From Candidatus Saccharibacteria bacterium UBA5152 (lineage in GTDB: Bacteria > Patescibacteriota > Saccharimonadia > Saccharimonadales > UBA4665): 39,607 bases of DNA. The notes under the pieces were generated by a model that was not told where the DNA came from, did no database searches, and worked only from the letters and a program-made list of their open reading frames with translations. The stretch covers positions 8,970 to 48,576 of the forward strand of contig DHXQ01000012.1 of assembly GCA_002413755.1 (NCBI GenBank). The letters are read 5' to 3'. A program made the position numbers and the translations under genes. Below are positions 8,899-16,079 of this stretch, piece by piece (positions within the stretch are counted from its first letter, which is position 1; each line of letters opens with the position of its first letter).

Positions 8899-10680
8899 TC
8901 AGTCGGTGGGGTGTAATACATCCTCCGGACTAAGCCGGAAGAGTCCTTCGTCCAGCCGTTTCTGATCAAAGAAATGCGCCATAAATCCAACCGACCGGGA
9001 AAGCACAAACAGGGCATTGAAGAATTCATTGTCGGCCAGCTGCCGGAGCGCGGCAATGTCGTAATGTTCCTTCTCGGCCAGTATGTCGAGCAGTACCGCC
9101 GCGATCGCGCCGTCGACATTCAGTATCAGATTACCCTTCTTACGGACGGTGTTAGCTTCAACGCCCAGTGCGAAATCGCTGAAGCGGGGATGCTGCAAAT
9201 CCTGAGTAAATGACAGGATTTTTTTAACCCGCGGATCAGGTACGTCTACCCGGTATTTTTTATGGCCGATGCCCGACAAGTAGCGTCGGTCGGCCGCATA
9301 ATTTTCAACTAGTTGAGCTGGTGTGATCGCATTATCGACCGAATCCAACCAGGTCGCCGCCGCTTGGTTTATCGCCCCGCCAAAGCGCGGTCCAATTGTT
9401 AACAGCCCGGCGGCTAGCGAAGATACTAGGTCGCGCCCCGCCCGCGCTGTCACGATCGTATTGACCGCACCCGAGACGTACGGCCCGTGGTCGACAAGCA
9501 GTCGCAGGACAAAATCCACAAACTCCTCCGTTTTTTTGCTGTGCGTTTCCTTGCCGAGCAACATTGAAATCGTGATAGCGGCAAATGAGTGTGTTTCGGC
9601 GTAGCCCAGCAGTTCGTAACCCAGCAGTTTCACTTCGCTGTGCTCGTCGTATGACACCGTACTGGTCACCAGACTGTGCTTGCGATTCTCCGGCATGGCG
9701 GGCGCTACAAACGGTGATAACTTCGGCAGGTCTAATTGGTCGATCTCCGAGATAAAGCCCTTGAAAGTGTCCGCCACCCGGCCACCGGCCGCGCGCAGCG
9801 CTTCGCGCTTGGCGACCGCCGACTCGTCACGGTGAGTAGCCATCGCTTTGGCGTGGCCGAACTGCGGCGGCAGCTCGAACAAATCGGCCACCGAACCAGC
9901 AATGTAGGCGATAAATGGTTTGCTAAGTTTACCACTGGCCAGCAGCTCGGCAATTTCGTATTCATCCTGGCCACCAAGCTCACCAAAGTAGGCTACTGCC
10001 TTGGTTGCCGGATCATGCTCCGCCGCCAGCAAGGCATCGCGTGGACTGGCCACCGGAAAGCGCTCGCCGCCGATGGCGGCGGCAAACGACACGCCGTGTC
10101 CGGCGGCGGCCACAATCCTGATAATTTCATTAACCATCCCGCCCGATGACGAAATTACCGCCACAGCGCCCTTTTGAAAGGCTTTGGCAGCTTCCAATTG
10201 CACAGCTTGGATACCACCAATGGCGCCAAGTTTTAGCGCCCCCGGAATCAGCAGTCCGACGCTTGATCCGCCGAGCATCCAGACTCCGTGCTGCTGCGCC
10301 AGCTTTTCCAGTTCGAGGGCGTGCCGCTCCGTCACACGCTCGGCAAAAATAGCGCCGCCAATCAGGTTAGGGAAGTCCTCTAGAACTTTGGCGGTCGTCG
10401 ACAGCACCCGCCTGCCCGACACTAGGTTGAGGCAAAGATTGATTTCCTGAACGTCGGGTGGCTTCATTTCCAGGCTGCTCTCGCGAACTGGCAGCAGGAT
10501 CTCGCGCTCACCGTAAAAGTAGCGTTCGTTGCGCCGGCCGGACGCTATCACCGCCCGTATCGACGGCTTAGCGCGCCCGAGCAAGAAGTCAAAGTCCAGG
10601 ATTGATTGGATGATTCCCGGGTGCGAACCGACACAAATAATAGCCGGGTTCTCCAGTTTTCTGAGTGCGTTGATATCCAT
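8899..10680 (-). CDS. aclA: ATP-citrate lyase, large (CoA-ligase/citryl-CoA lyase) subunit
   Basis: The 593-residue protein aligns end to end with the C-terminal half of animal ACLY and with the large subunit of two-subunit bacterial ACL. The order is a CoA-binding domain; SSSGGMVNE (178-185); the phosphohistidine loop FGHAKA (His276; the usual form is FGHAGA); then the citrate-synthase-like lyase domain with VDHGPYVSGAVNT (396-408), ARAGRDLVSSL, GPRFGGA, GIGH (His473), NLILNVDG (Asp523) and GFMAHFFDQKR (Arg575). It splits citryl-CoA into acetyl-CoA and oxaloacetate in the cytoplasm. It starts 1 nt after the aclB stop, with the Shine-Dalgarno inside the last aclB codons. Plants name the two subunits the other way round. 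Lys after the phosphohistidine loop and Val in SGAVNT are departures from the animal enzyme. Confidence 0.93.
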   Translation of the reverse strand: MDINALRKLENPAIICVGSHPGIIQSILDFDFLLGRAKPSIRAVIASGRRNERYFYGEREILLPVRESSLEMKPPDVQEINLCLNLVSGRRVLSTTAKVLEDFPNLIGGAIFAERVTERHALELEKLAQQHGVWMLGGSSVGLLIPGALKLGAIGGIQAVQLEAAKAFQKGAVAVISSSGGMVNEIIRIVAAAGHGVSFAAAIGGERFPVASPRDALLAAEHDPATKAVAYFGELGGQDEYEIAELLASGKLSKPFIAYIAGSVADLFELPPQFGHAKAMATHRDESAVAKREALRAAGGRVADTFKGFISEIDQLDLPKLSPFVAPAMPENRKHSLVTSTVSYDEHSEVKLLGYELLGYAETHSFAAITISMLLGKETHSKKTEEFVDFVLRLLVDHGPYVSGAVNTIVTARAGRDLVSSLAAGLLTIGPRFGGAINQAAATWLDSVDNAITPAQLVENYAADRRYLSGIGHKKYRVDVPDPRVKKILSFTQDLQHPRFSDFALGVEANTVRKKGNLILNVDGAIAAVLLDILAEKEHYDIAALRQLADNEFFNALFVLSRSVGFMAHFFDQKRLDEGLFRLSPEDVLHPTD

Positions 10681-10681
10681 C

Positions 10682-11860
10682 CTACACCTTTCCTGTCAGC
10701 ACACTGACGGCCTTAGCAGCAATATCGGTTAGTGGCAGTTCCGGCCCGTACACTTCGTGCCTCAAGCCAGCTTGGTCCAGATAAGAACTCATCATATTCA
10801 GTCCTTCCTTCTCGTGCGGGCCGCCTCGTCTGACATAGACTGCCACTGCCTGGTCGGCAAGCTGTTTCTGATGGGCGGATATTGCCCCGATAACCCCTTT
10901 GAATGTGGCATGGACATCGGTGAAGTTAGCCGTTGCCCCGGCGATAATCAAAATTTTGTGAGGTGCATTGGAGGCTAATAATAATTCAAGTAGTTGCTTA
11001 GTATAGAGTTCGGTTTCCTGCTCATTGGAATTGCCACTGTACTCACCGTAATTACCAAGCTCGGCTCCATAGCCCAGGTTCGATACTTCGTCCGCCACTG
11101 TCACGCTGGCGCCACCACCCGATAGTAGCAAAAAGACCGCGCCGTTGGCATTAAGCGATTCCAACATAAACGAAGCTTGGCTTTTATCGTTCAGCTCAAG
11201 GGCACTCTTTTCCTGGACGCTGAGCTGCCTGGCACGCGGCCTGCGGATATCGGCCCCGGTCCAACCGGCGCTAAAGAATTCCGCCTCATCATCAACTTCC
11301 ACCGCAGCGTCCAGAATTACCGGCGCGCCGTCCCGGATAAGCAGGGGATTGATCTCTAAAAAACTAAAATTATTGGTTTCACAGACAGCAACCAATTTCT
11401 GCAAAATCGGCTCCGGAACCTGAGTCTTATTAACTACCTGCTTTGCATCATATACAAACTGCTCGACTCCGGCAGAATTCGATTCAATATCAACCCCGCC
11501 AGCGGCAGCGCTGGATATCCGCAGCCCACCGCGTACCAGTTCGGCGGCTAGGTAGCGTTCCGCGCTGGCATCATGAAAAATATACGGTTCTATGAGTGCG
11601 TAGTCAAAACCGAGCTTGGAAAGTTCAGCCAAGTCAGCGGTCACCTCAAACGATTTGCGGTTGAGCTTTACCAAACCCTTCTTGAAACGCCCCTTTTCTG
11701 CCTGATCAACTTTAACGGTATACGTCTGCCCCGTAGCCAGTTCGTCGACAGTTTTAGTGGTCGGCTGCCTGAGATCAACCTCGACCCCGTCGTACTTTTG
11801 ACCAAAAGCGGTCGCCAGAATTGTTTTGGCTCTAAATTCAGAAATCTTTTTGCGTGGCAT
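10682..11860 (-). CDS. aclB: ATP-citrate lyase, small (ATP-grasp/citrate-binding) subunit
   Basis: The 392-residue protein matches the N-terminal half of ACLY: an ATP-grasp domain with GGVDIE (121-126) and FLEINPLLIRDGAPVILDAA (167-186), then the citrate-binding domain with SGGGASVTVADE (247-258), GNYGEYSGNSNEQ (269-281), ANFTDVHATFKG (311-322) and VRRGGP (343-348). It binds citrate and phosphorylates it in the first half-reaction. ATG at 11860 (MPRKKISE) is chosen because this N-terminus lines up with the ACLY start; an in-frame TTG at 11884 lies only 2 nt after the -10. First gene of an aclB-aclA operon. The two enzyme halves being separate genes is the bacterial/archaeal arrangement. Confidence 0.92.
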   Translation of the reverse strand: MPRKKISEFRAKTILATAFGQKYDGVEVDLRQPTTKTVDELATGQTYTVKVDQAEKGRFKKGLVKLNRKSFEVTADLAELSKLGFDYALIEPYIFHDASAERYLAAELVRGGLRISSAAAGGVDIESNSAGVEQFVYDAKQVVNKTQVPEPILQKLVAVCETNNFSFLEINPLLIRDGAPVILDAAVEVDDEAEFFSAGWTGADIRRPRARQLSVQEKSALELNDKSQASFMLESLNANGAVFLLLSGGGASVTVADEVSNLGYGAELGNYGEYSGNSNEQETELYTKQLLELLLASNAPHKILIIAGATANFTDVHATFKGVIGAISAHQKQLADQAVAVYVRRGGPHEKEGLNMMSSYLDQAGLRHEVYGPELPLTDIAAKAVSVLTGKV

Positions 11861-11886
11861 GATAAATCTGTATTTTGCTCCCAAAG

Positions 11887-11895
11887 ATTATACCA
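11887..11895 (-). promoter_or_regulatory. Extended -10 promoter (TGG-TATAAT) of aclB-aclA
   Basis: On the minus strand TGG immediately precedes a consensus TATAAT, and the ATG of aclB lies 26 nt further on, giving a predicted leader of about 20 nt. No -35 consensus is seen 17 bp upstream, as is usual for extended -10 promoters. Confidence 0.55.
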
Positions 11896-11934
11896 ACCGA
11901 TTATATCAGGCTTATCCGGATGAGGGTAATACAG

Positions 11935-11943
11935 TAGTATAGT
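11935..11943 (+). promoter_or_regulatory. Possible -10 of GT4 gene (TAGTATAGT)
   Basis: TAGTAT at 11935-11940 ends 6 nt before the ATG at 11947 and overlaps TATAGT at 11938-11943. Either would give a leaderless transcript. It sits about 45 bp from the divergent aclB -10. Confidence 0.3.
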
Positions 11944-11946
11944 GAT

Positions 11947-13059
11947 ATGCCTACTGCACGTATTGTCATCGACGCCCGCGAATATAGCACCAGCACTGGC
12001 CGCTACGTCCTGAAGTTGCTCGAATATTTGCAGCAAACAAAAAGCGAACACGAATACCTAGTCCTTATGAAGCCGGCTGACTTTGAACGCGCCCAATTTA
12101 CCAACCCGCAATTTACGAAAGTTGTGTGTGACGTCAAAGAATTTACCTTTGCTGAACAAACCCGCCTCCTTGGCCAGATCAAGTCGCTCAAGCCCGACCT
12201 CGTCCATTTCCCCATGGTCCAGCAACCTATCCTGTACCGCGGCTGCGTCGTCACCACTATGCAGGATCTGACCACCATTCGCTTTCGCAACCCCAGCAAA
12301 AACCCGATTGTCTTTACCGTCAAGCAACAGATCTATAAGCTGATAAACCAAATCGTTGTCCGCAAATCCAAACTATTAATCACCCCTACCGCCTACGTCA
12401 AACAAGACGTCGCTGCCTACACCCATACCTCGCCCGATAAAATCACGGTCACCCTGGAGGCGGCCGACCAGATCCCTGATCAGCCCGAAGTCGTGCCCGG
12501 TCTGCAACACAGCGATGGTTCGGCTGCGCAATTCATCATGTATGTTGGCCGGCCGCTGCCGCACAAGAACCTCGGACGCTTAATACAGGCCTTCGGCTTG
12601 CTCAAACAAAAATATCCCGATCTCAAGCTCGTGCTGGCCGGTAAAAAAGATGCGCTCTACGAGAAACATGAGGCCGAAGCCAACAAACAGGGAATAACCG
12701 ATATCACCTTCGCTGGCTTCGTCAGCGAGGGCCAGTTGCGCTGGCTGTACCAGAACTGCGCCGCCTACGTCTTCCCTAGCCTTAGCGAAGGCTTCGGCCT
12801 GCCACCACTGGAGGCCATGATCCACGGCGCCCCGGTCACCGCCAGCAATGCTACCTGTATCCCGGAAGTCTGTGGTGACGCCGCGCATTACTTCGACCCA
12901 ACGAATGTCGAAGATATCGCTCGTGCCATCAGCGACATTATCGACGACCCCACGTTGCGGCAAACCCTCATCACCAAAGGTCACGCCCAGGCCGCCCTCT
13001 ACTCCTGGGGTCGCATGGCTACTCAAACCCTCGACATTTATAACCGGGCCTTGCAGTAA
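11947..13059 (+). CDS. GT4-family glycosyltransferase
   Basis: A 370-residue GT-B enzyme. It has an N-terminal acceptor domain (VIDAREYSTSTGRYVLKLLEYL), MQDL and TPTAYVKQDV of the GT4 fold, then the donor domain with YVGRPLPHKNLGRLIQAF (about 199-216), LVLAGKK, and the E-x7-E motif SLSEGFGLPPLEAM (about 278-291). This is the pattern of mannosyl- and other hexosyltransferases of the Glycos_transf_1 family. Cytoplasmic, no TM. It is followed 2 nt later by the 2H phosphoesterase gene. The sugar and acceptor cannot be deduced. Confidence 0.9.
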   Translation: MPTARIVIDAREYSTSTGRYVLKLLEYLQQTKSEHEYLVLMKPADFERAQFTNPQFTKVVCDVKEFTFAEQTRLLGQIKSLKPDLVHFPMVQQPILYRGCVVTTMQDLTTIRFRNPSKNPIVFTVKQQIYKLINQIVVRKSKLLITPTAYVKQDVAAYTHTSPDKITVTLEAADQIPDQPEVVPGLQHSDGSAAQFIMYVGRPLPHKNLGRLIQAFGLLKQKYPDLKLVLAGKKDALYEKHEAEANKQGITDITFAGFVSEGQLRWLYQNCAAYVFPSLSEGFGLPPLEAMIHGAPVTASNATCIPEVCGDAAHYFDPTNVEDIARAISDIIDDPTLRQTLITKGHAQAALYSWGRMATQTLDIYNRALQ

Positions 13060-13061
13060 CC

Positions 13062-13553
13062 GTGGAGCATTTCACGCAAAAATGGACGCTCGTCAGCTTC
13101 TTAGATCCGATAGCTGTCGGTACACAATTCTTTTGGAAAAACTGGCCGCTGCATGTCACGCTAGCTGGCACCTTTGCTGTTGATTGGGATGTAGATAATT
13201 TACTTGATAGGCTTACTCAGTCGGTAGCCGAGCAGCAGCCGTTTCAAACTACTGTAACTGGCCAAACCGAGTGGGGCGATACCTCGGTCATGTTGCTTGA
13301 CCAAAACCAGCCAATTATGAATTTACACCGAGCTGTATTTAATACACTGAGCACCTCGGGCGCCGTATTCAACGATCCCCAATACGTCGGGGAAGGCTAC
13401 ACGCCCCATAGCACCATCCAGGAATCAGTCCAGCTACAAGTCGGTGATGTTGTCACGATCAAAGACCTGGCGATTGTTAACATGTTCCCGGATCATGATG
13501 GCTACCAGCGCCAAGTCTGGAAAATACTACCCTTGGCTACTGTGCAGGTTTGA
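13062..13553 (+). CDS. 2H-superfamily (2'-5' RNA ligase/LigT-like) phosphoesterase
   Basis: A 163-residue protein with the two signature tetrapeptides of the 2H phosphoesterase fold: HVTL (about 31-34, in WPLHVTLAG) and HSTI (about 115-118, in YTPHSTI). The spacing of about 84 residues fits the family. Members hydrolyse or form 2',5' or cyclic phosphodiester bonds in RNA or nucleotides; the substrate here is unknown. The start is GTG at 13062, 2 nt after the preceding stop; no alternative in-frame ATG is found near the N-terminus. The 3' end overlaps khpB by 17 nt tail to tail. Confidence 0.75.
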   Translation: MEHFTQKWTLVSFLDPIAVGTQFFWKNWPLHVTLAGTFAVDWDVDNLLDRLTQSVAEQQPFQTTVTGQTEWGDTSVMLLDQNQPIMNLHRAVFNTLSTSGAVFNDPQYVGEGYTPHSTIQESVQLQVGDVVTIKDLAIVNMFPDHDGYQRQVWKILPLATVQV

Positions 13554-14025
13554 GGACGACGTGCCGGTCGCGGCCTTCGCCGACTGATTCGGTGAGTACA
13601 CCGGCTTCGCCGGCAGCTTTGTGGACGATGCGGCGGTCGGCAGCATTCATTGGTTGCAGGTCGAATGGCTCACCGCTTTCCTGAACCTTCTTGATCCAGT
13701 CCTGGGCGGTTTCAACCAACCGGTCAGCCCGTTGCTTTTTGTATTCGGCGACGTCAACGTTGACTCGGTTGTGGACATAGCCATTGTTTTTGAGGGCGCT
13801 GCTGACGACAAACTGCAGGGAGCGCATCGTGTCACCATGCTGGCCTATCAGAAAACCATTGAGATGTGTTGAAGGGATATCGAGTTCGATAACCTCCTCG
13901 TCTTCGGTGGTGGCATGAACATCAGTATTCAGACCAAAAAATGACAAGATATCTTCCAGGTATTTTTTGGCGTAGGCGATGGCCTCGTCAATTGAATCTC
14001 TATCCTTTACTACGCCTTCTACCAT
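13537..14025 (-). CDS. khpB: KhpB/Jag RNA-binding protein (Jag-N, KH, R3H)
   Basis: A 162-residue protein. It has an N-terminal Jag-type segment (VVKDRDSIDEAIAYAKKYLEDIL), a KH domain with the GFLIGQHGDTM loop (about 57-68, the usual GxxG written IGQHG), and a C-terminal R3H domain with the RxxxH core (ADRRIVHKAA). The family binds RNA, works with KhpA in cell-wall growth control, and lies beside yidC in many bacteria, as it does here. ATG at 14025 overlaps the yidC TGA as TGATG, which implies translational coupling; a GTG 3 nt earlier is possible. Last gene of the rpmH-rnpA-yidC-khpB unit. Confidence 0.92.
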   Translation of the reverse strand: MVEGVVKDRDSIDEAIAYAKKYLEDILSFFGLNTDVHATTEDEEVIELDIPSTHLNGFLIGQHGDTMRSLQFVVSSALKNNGYVHNRVNVDVAEYKKQRADRLVETAQDWIKKVQESGEPFDLQPMNAADRRIVHKAAGEAGVLTESVGEGRDRHVVLKPAQ

Positions 14026-15038
14026 CACTTCTTACCTCGTTTACTGCGTGTGATACTCGTGACAGTAGTGCCAGGAACTGGCCGTGATGCTGGCTTGGTT
14101 TTCGTAAGTTCGGGAGCAGATTTGAGCGGTGTTGTGTCCGCCTCGGCAACCATCTCGGAAGTAGCGCTGTCAATAATCTCGGCCTCGGGGATTTTAGAAG
14201 TATCCCGTTTGCCTTTTTTGCTCATCTCGCTCATCTCGTCCTTGTCCTCACGCAGGACAATCGACTGTTGGATAAAGGCTACCAAACCGCCAACAAACCA
14301 GTACAGTCCGAGAGCGGATGCAATGTTAATCGTAAAGACAAATATCATGACTGGCAGGAAGTAGCGCGTACCGCGGCCGATGGCGGCGCTGACTTCTTGC
14401 TGGTCAGCCTGTTGGCCACTGCCGGCAGATTTCATAATATCGCGCAGCTTGCGGGCGTCTTTGGCGTCTGGCATGAGTTGACTGGCTTGGAAGAACTGCG
14501 TCACGGCACTAGCGATGACGATAATCAGGGCCGGAATGTATAATCCATTCGGACCAAGCGCCGCCCGGGTCAAATCGACAATACCGAATAGTGTCGTATC
14601 AAATTGATCAATATTTTTACTTAAGTGCTCCATCCAGGGCAGGTGTTGCAGCGCTGGGTAGGCGAAACCGACGATCTGGTGTGGGTCATCGATAACTTTG
14701 CGCAGGCCGCTATACAGCCCGATTAGGATTGGCAGCTGTAACAGGGCGATACCGATGGTGCCGAAGGGGTTGATGCCTTTTTCTTTGTACAACTCCATTT
14801 GGAGCTGTGACTGCTTGGCTTTGTTACCGTTGGCTTCTTTGGCGATACGCTTGAGTTCGGGCTGGATTTTGCGCATCAGCTTGGCCTGGTGCAGCTGTTT
14901 CTTAACCAGTGGCCAGAGCAACAAGCGAATGATGATCGTGAAAATGATAATCGCTAAACCGAAGTTGTGGCCCGGCAGCAGGGCATAGATTAGCACCAAT
15001 AAGTTGAATATCGGTTGCACGATAATAGTAGTAAACAT
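14025..15038 (-). CDS. yidC: Membrane protein insertase YidC/Oxa1
   Basis: A 337-residue YidC of the short Gram-positive/CPR form without a large periplasmic domain. The core is seen as ALLPGHNFGLAIIIFTIIIRLLLWPLVKKQLHQAKLMRKIQPELKRI, the family's first helix pair with the Arg in the hydrophilic groove (IIRLLLWPL). This is followed by NPFGTIGIALLQLPILIGLYSGL, then helices around 190 and 230-260. The C-terminal 75 residues are charged and Lys/Thr-rich, as in ribosome-binding tails. It inserts membrane proteins co-translationally. It starts by 1-nt overlap with the rnpA stop (TAATG). Confidence 0.93.
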   Translation of the reverse strand: MFTTIIVQPIFNLLVLIYALLPGHNFGLAIIIFTIIIRLLLWPLVKKQLHQAKLMRKIQPELKRIAKEANGNKAKQSQLQMELYKEKGINPFGTIGIALLQLPILIGLYSGLRKVIDDPHQIVGFAYPALQHLPWMEHLSKNIDQFDTTLFGIVDLTRAALGPNGLYIPALIIVIASAVTQFFQASQLMPDAKDARKLRDIMKSAGSGQQADQQEVSAAIGRGTRYFLPVMIFVFTINIASALGLYWFVGGLVAFIQQSIVLREDKDEMSEMSKKGKRDTSKIPEAEIIDSATSEMVAEADTTPLKSAPELTKTKPASRPVPGTTVTSITRSKRGKK

Positions 15039-15460
15039 TATGAGATTTGCTCCTTCGTATCTACTATACCACGAGTCTCAGTCTGTTGACCGGTGGTAGA
15101 ATCATCAACATTGTGCGACATTAGACCCGCTCTTTCCAGCTGATCGACGAGCATATCCTGAAGCTTCGTAGCTTCCATGGTGGCAATAGTTTCACTGAAT
15201 ACAATCACCACGATGTCGTAGGGCTGGGTGATCTGACCACTGTTAATTCTGATGATTTCGTATAGTCGGCGCCGGATTCTAGCCCGCACCACTGCCGATT
15301 TGTGGACCTTCTTGCTGACGACCACCGCAGCGCGGTACGATGTGCGCTTAGGGTTCGGCAGATATTTCACAGCCAGTAGCTGGCTGCGGACCGTTTGGCC
15401 GCGGCCATACACAAGCCGGAGTGCGTTATATCCATGAAAACGATGTGCGCGGCTAATCAT
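15038..15460 (-). CDS. rnpA: Ribonuclease P protein component
   Basis: A 140-residue protein: ISRAHRF at the N-terminus, the central beta strands LLAVKYLPNPKRTSYRAAVVVSKKVHKSAVVRARIRRRLYEIIR containing the basic RNR-type helix (family R-N-x2-K-R-x2-R; here ARIRRRLYE), and a conserved DIVVIV strand. It is the protein cofactor of the tRNA 5'-processing ribozyme. The last 25 residues are polar and probably disordered. Order rpmH-rnpA-yidC-khpB is the ancestral bacterial one. A TATAAT lies 10 nt before the ATG, so rnpA may have its own nearly leaderless transcript, apart from rpmH 118 nt upstream. Confidence 0.92.
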   Translation of the reverse strand: MISRAHRFHGYNALRLVYGRGQTVRSQLLAVKYLPNPKRTSYRAAVVVSKKVHKSAVVRARIRRRLYEIIRINSGQITQPYDIVVIVFSETIATMEATKLQDMLVDQLERAGLMSHNVDDSTTGQQTETRGIVDTKEQIS

Positions 15461-15470
15461 ATTGTTTGTA

Positions 15471-15476
15471 ATTATA
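15471..15476 (-). promoter_or_regulatory. Consensus -10 TATAAT before rnpA
   Basis: On the minus strand TATAAT ends 10 nt before the rnpA ATG (15460), within the 118-nt rpmH-rnpA gap. Predicted leader is 3-4 nt. No Shine-Dalgarno is visible. Confidence 0.4.
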
Positions 15477-15578
15477 TAGCTATTCCGCCGTCTAAACCTA
15501 GCAGGCGAGACGTCCGGGTGCTAATCTCCATGTCCAAACCGTTATTGTACAAAATACGAACAAAAGGGATGTAGTCGA

Positions 15579-15716
15579 CTATGAAGAGAGTTTCGCTCTA
15601 CCTTTGTTGCGGCGGCGCTGCAAGACTGAGCGGCCGGCGCGAGTCGCCATGCGCTTCATGAAGCCGTGGACGCGGCTGCGGTGACGTTTCTTAGGTTGGT
15701 AGGTTCGCTTTGGCAT
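15579..15716 (-). CDS. rpmH: 50S ribosomal protein L34
   Basis: A 45-residue protein, too short for many gene callers. It begins MPKRTYQPKKRHRSRVHGF and contains MATRAGR, with RRRNKGR at the end, the complete L34 pattern (family 44-47 residues). It binds 23S rRNA in the large subunit. TAAGGA lies 6 nt before the ATG. It sits at the classic position beside dnaA, divergent from it. A TTGCGA-N18-TACTAT promoter candidate lies upstream (15750-15779). Confidence 0.95.
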   Translation of the reverse strand: MPKRTYQPKKRHRSRVHGFMKRMATRAGRSVLQRRRNKGRAKLSS

Positions 15717-15749
15717 GACTTTTCCTTAGGTGGTTAACAGATTTACTAC

Positions 15750-15779
15750 ATAGTACGTGAGTTACGCCGCGCTTCGCAA
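15750..15779 (-). promoter_or_regulatory. Candidate rpmH promoter TTGCGA-N18-TACTAT
   Basis: Minus strand: -35 TTGCGA (15774-15779), 18-bp spacer, -10 TACTAT (15750-15755). Predicted leader to the rpmH ATG is about 27 nt and contains the Shine-Dalgarno TAAGGA. Confidence 0.4.
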
Positions 15780-16022
15780 GCACGAGCATTACCTCGCAGA
15801 TAGCTTCCCTGCGGCAACTTGGTAGTTTTCACAATGGTGGTAGCGCTATTTGACAACGTTTAACCCACTAATTCTACTAGGTTTTCCCCTTTTCGGCAAG
15901 AGTTATCCACAAATTACCAGATGGGGCGGCGACATGTGTATAACTTACCGGTGATTAAACATAACCCCTTCCCTACTTAGCCGCGAATCAAAATACTTGT
16001 GGAAAAGTCCGTGGATTTCGGC

Positions 16023-16028
16023 TATAGT
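16023..16028 (+). promoter_or_regulatory. -10 box TATAGT of dnaA
   Basis: TATAGT is followed by a leader of about 45 nt to the dnaA ATG, with GGAGGG at 16062-16067 as Shine-Dalgarno. A DnaA-box-like site lies at the -35 position. Confidence 0.4.
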
Positions 16029-16079
16029 GATCTGTAACAAGCTAAGTTGTCAACACGTCTTGGAGGGTATTGAAGTATT

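Larger units (their letters stand above)
15717..16079. other. rpmH-dnaA intergenic region with DnaA-box-like sites
   Basis: This 363-bp gap has no gene. It holds a perfect DnaA box TTATCCACA at 15903-15911, an inverted box TGTGTATAA (complement of TTATACACA) at 15935-15943, and a near-match TGTGGAAAA at 15998-16006. The last lies just upstream of the dnaA -10 (TATAGT, 16023-16028), as expected for dnaA autoregulation. The left part carries the rpmH promoter and leader. It may be part of a bipartite origin with the dnaA-dnaN gap. Confidence 0.6.
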
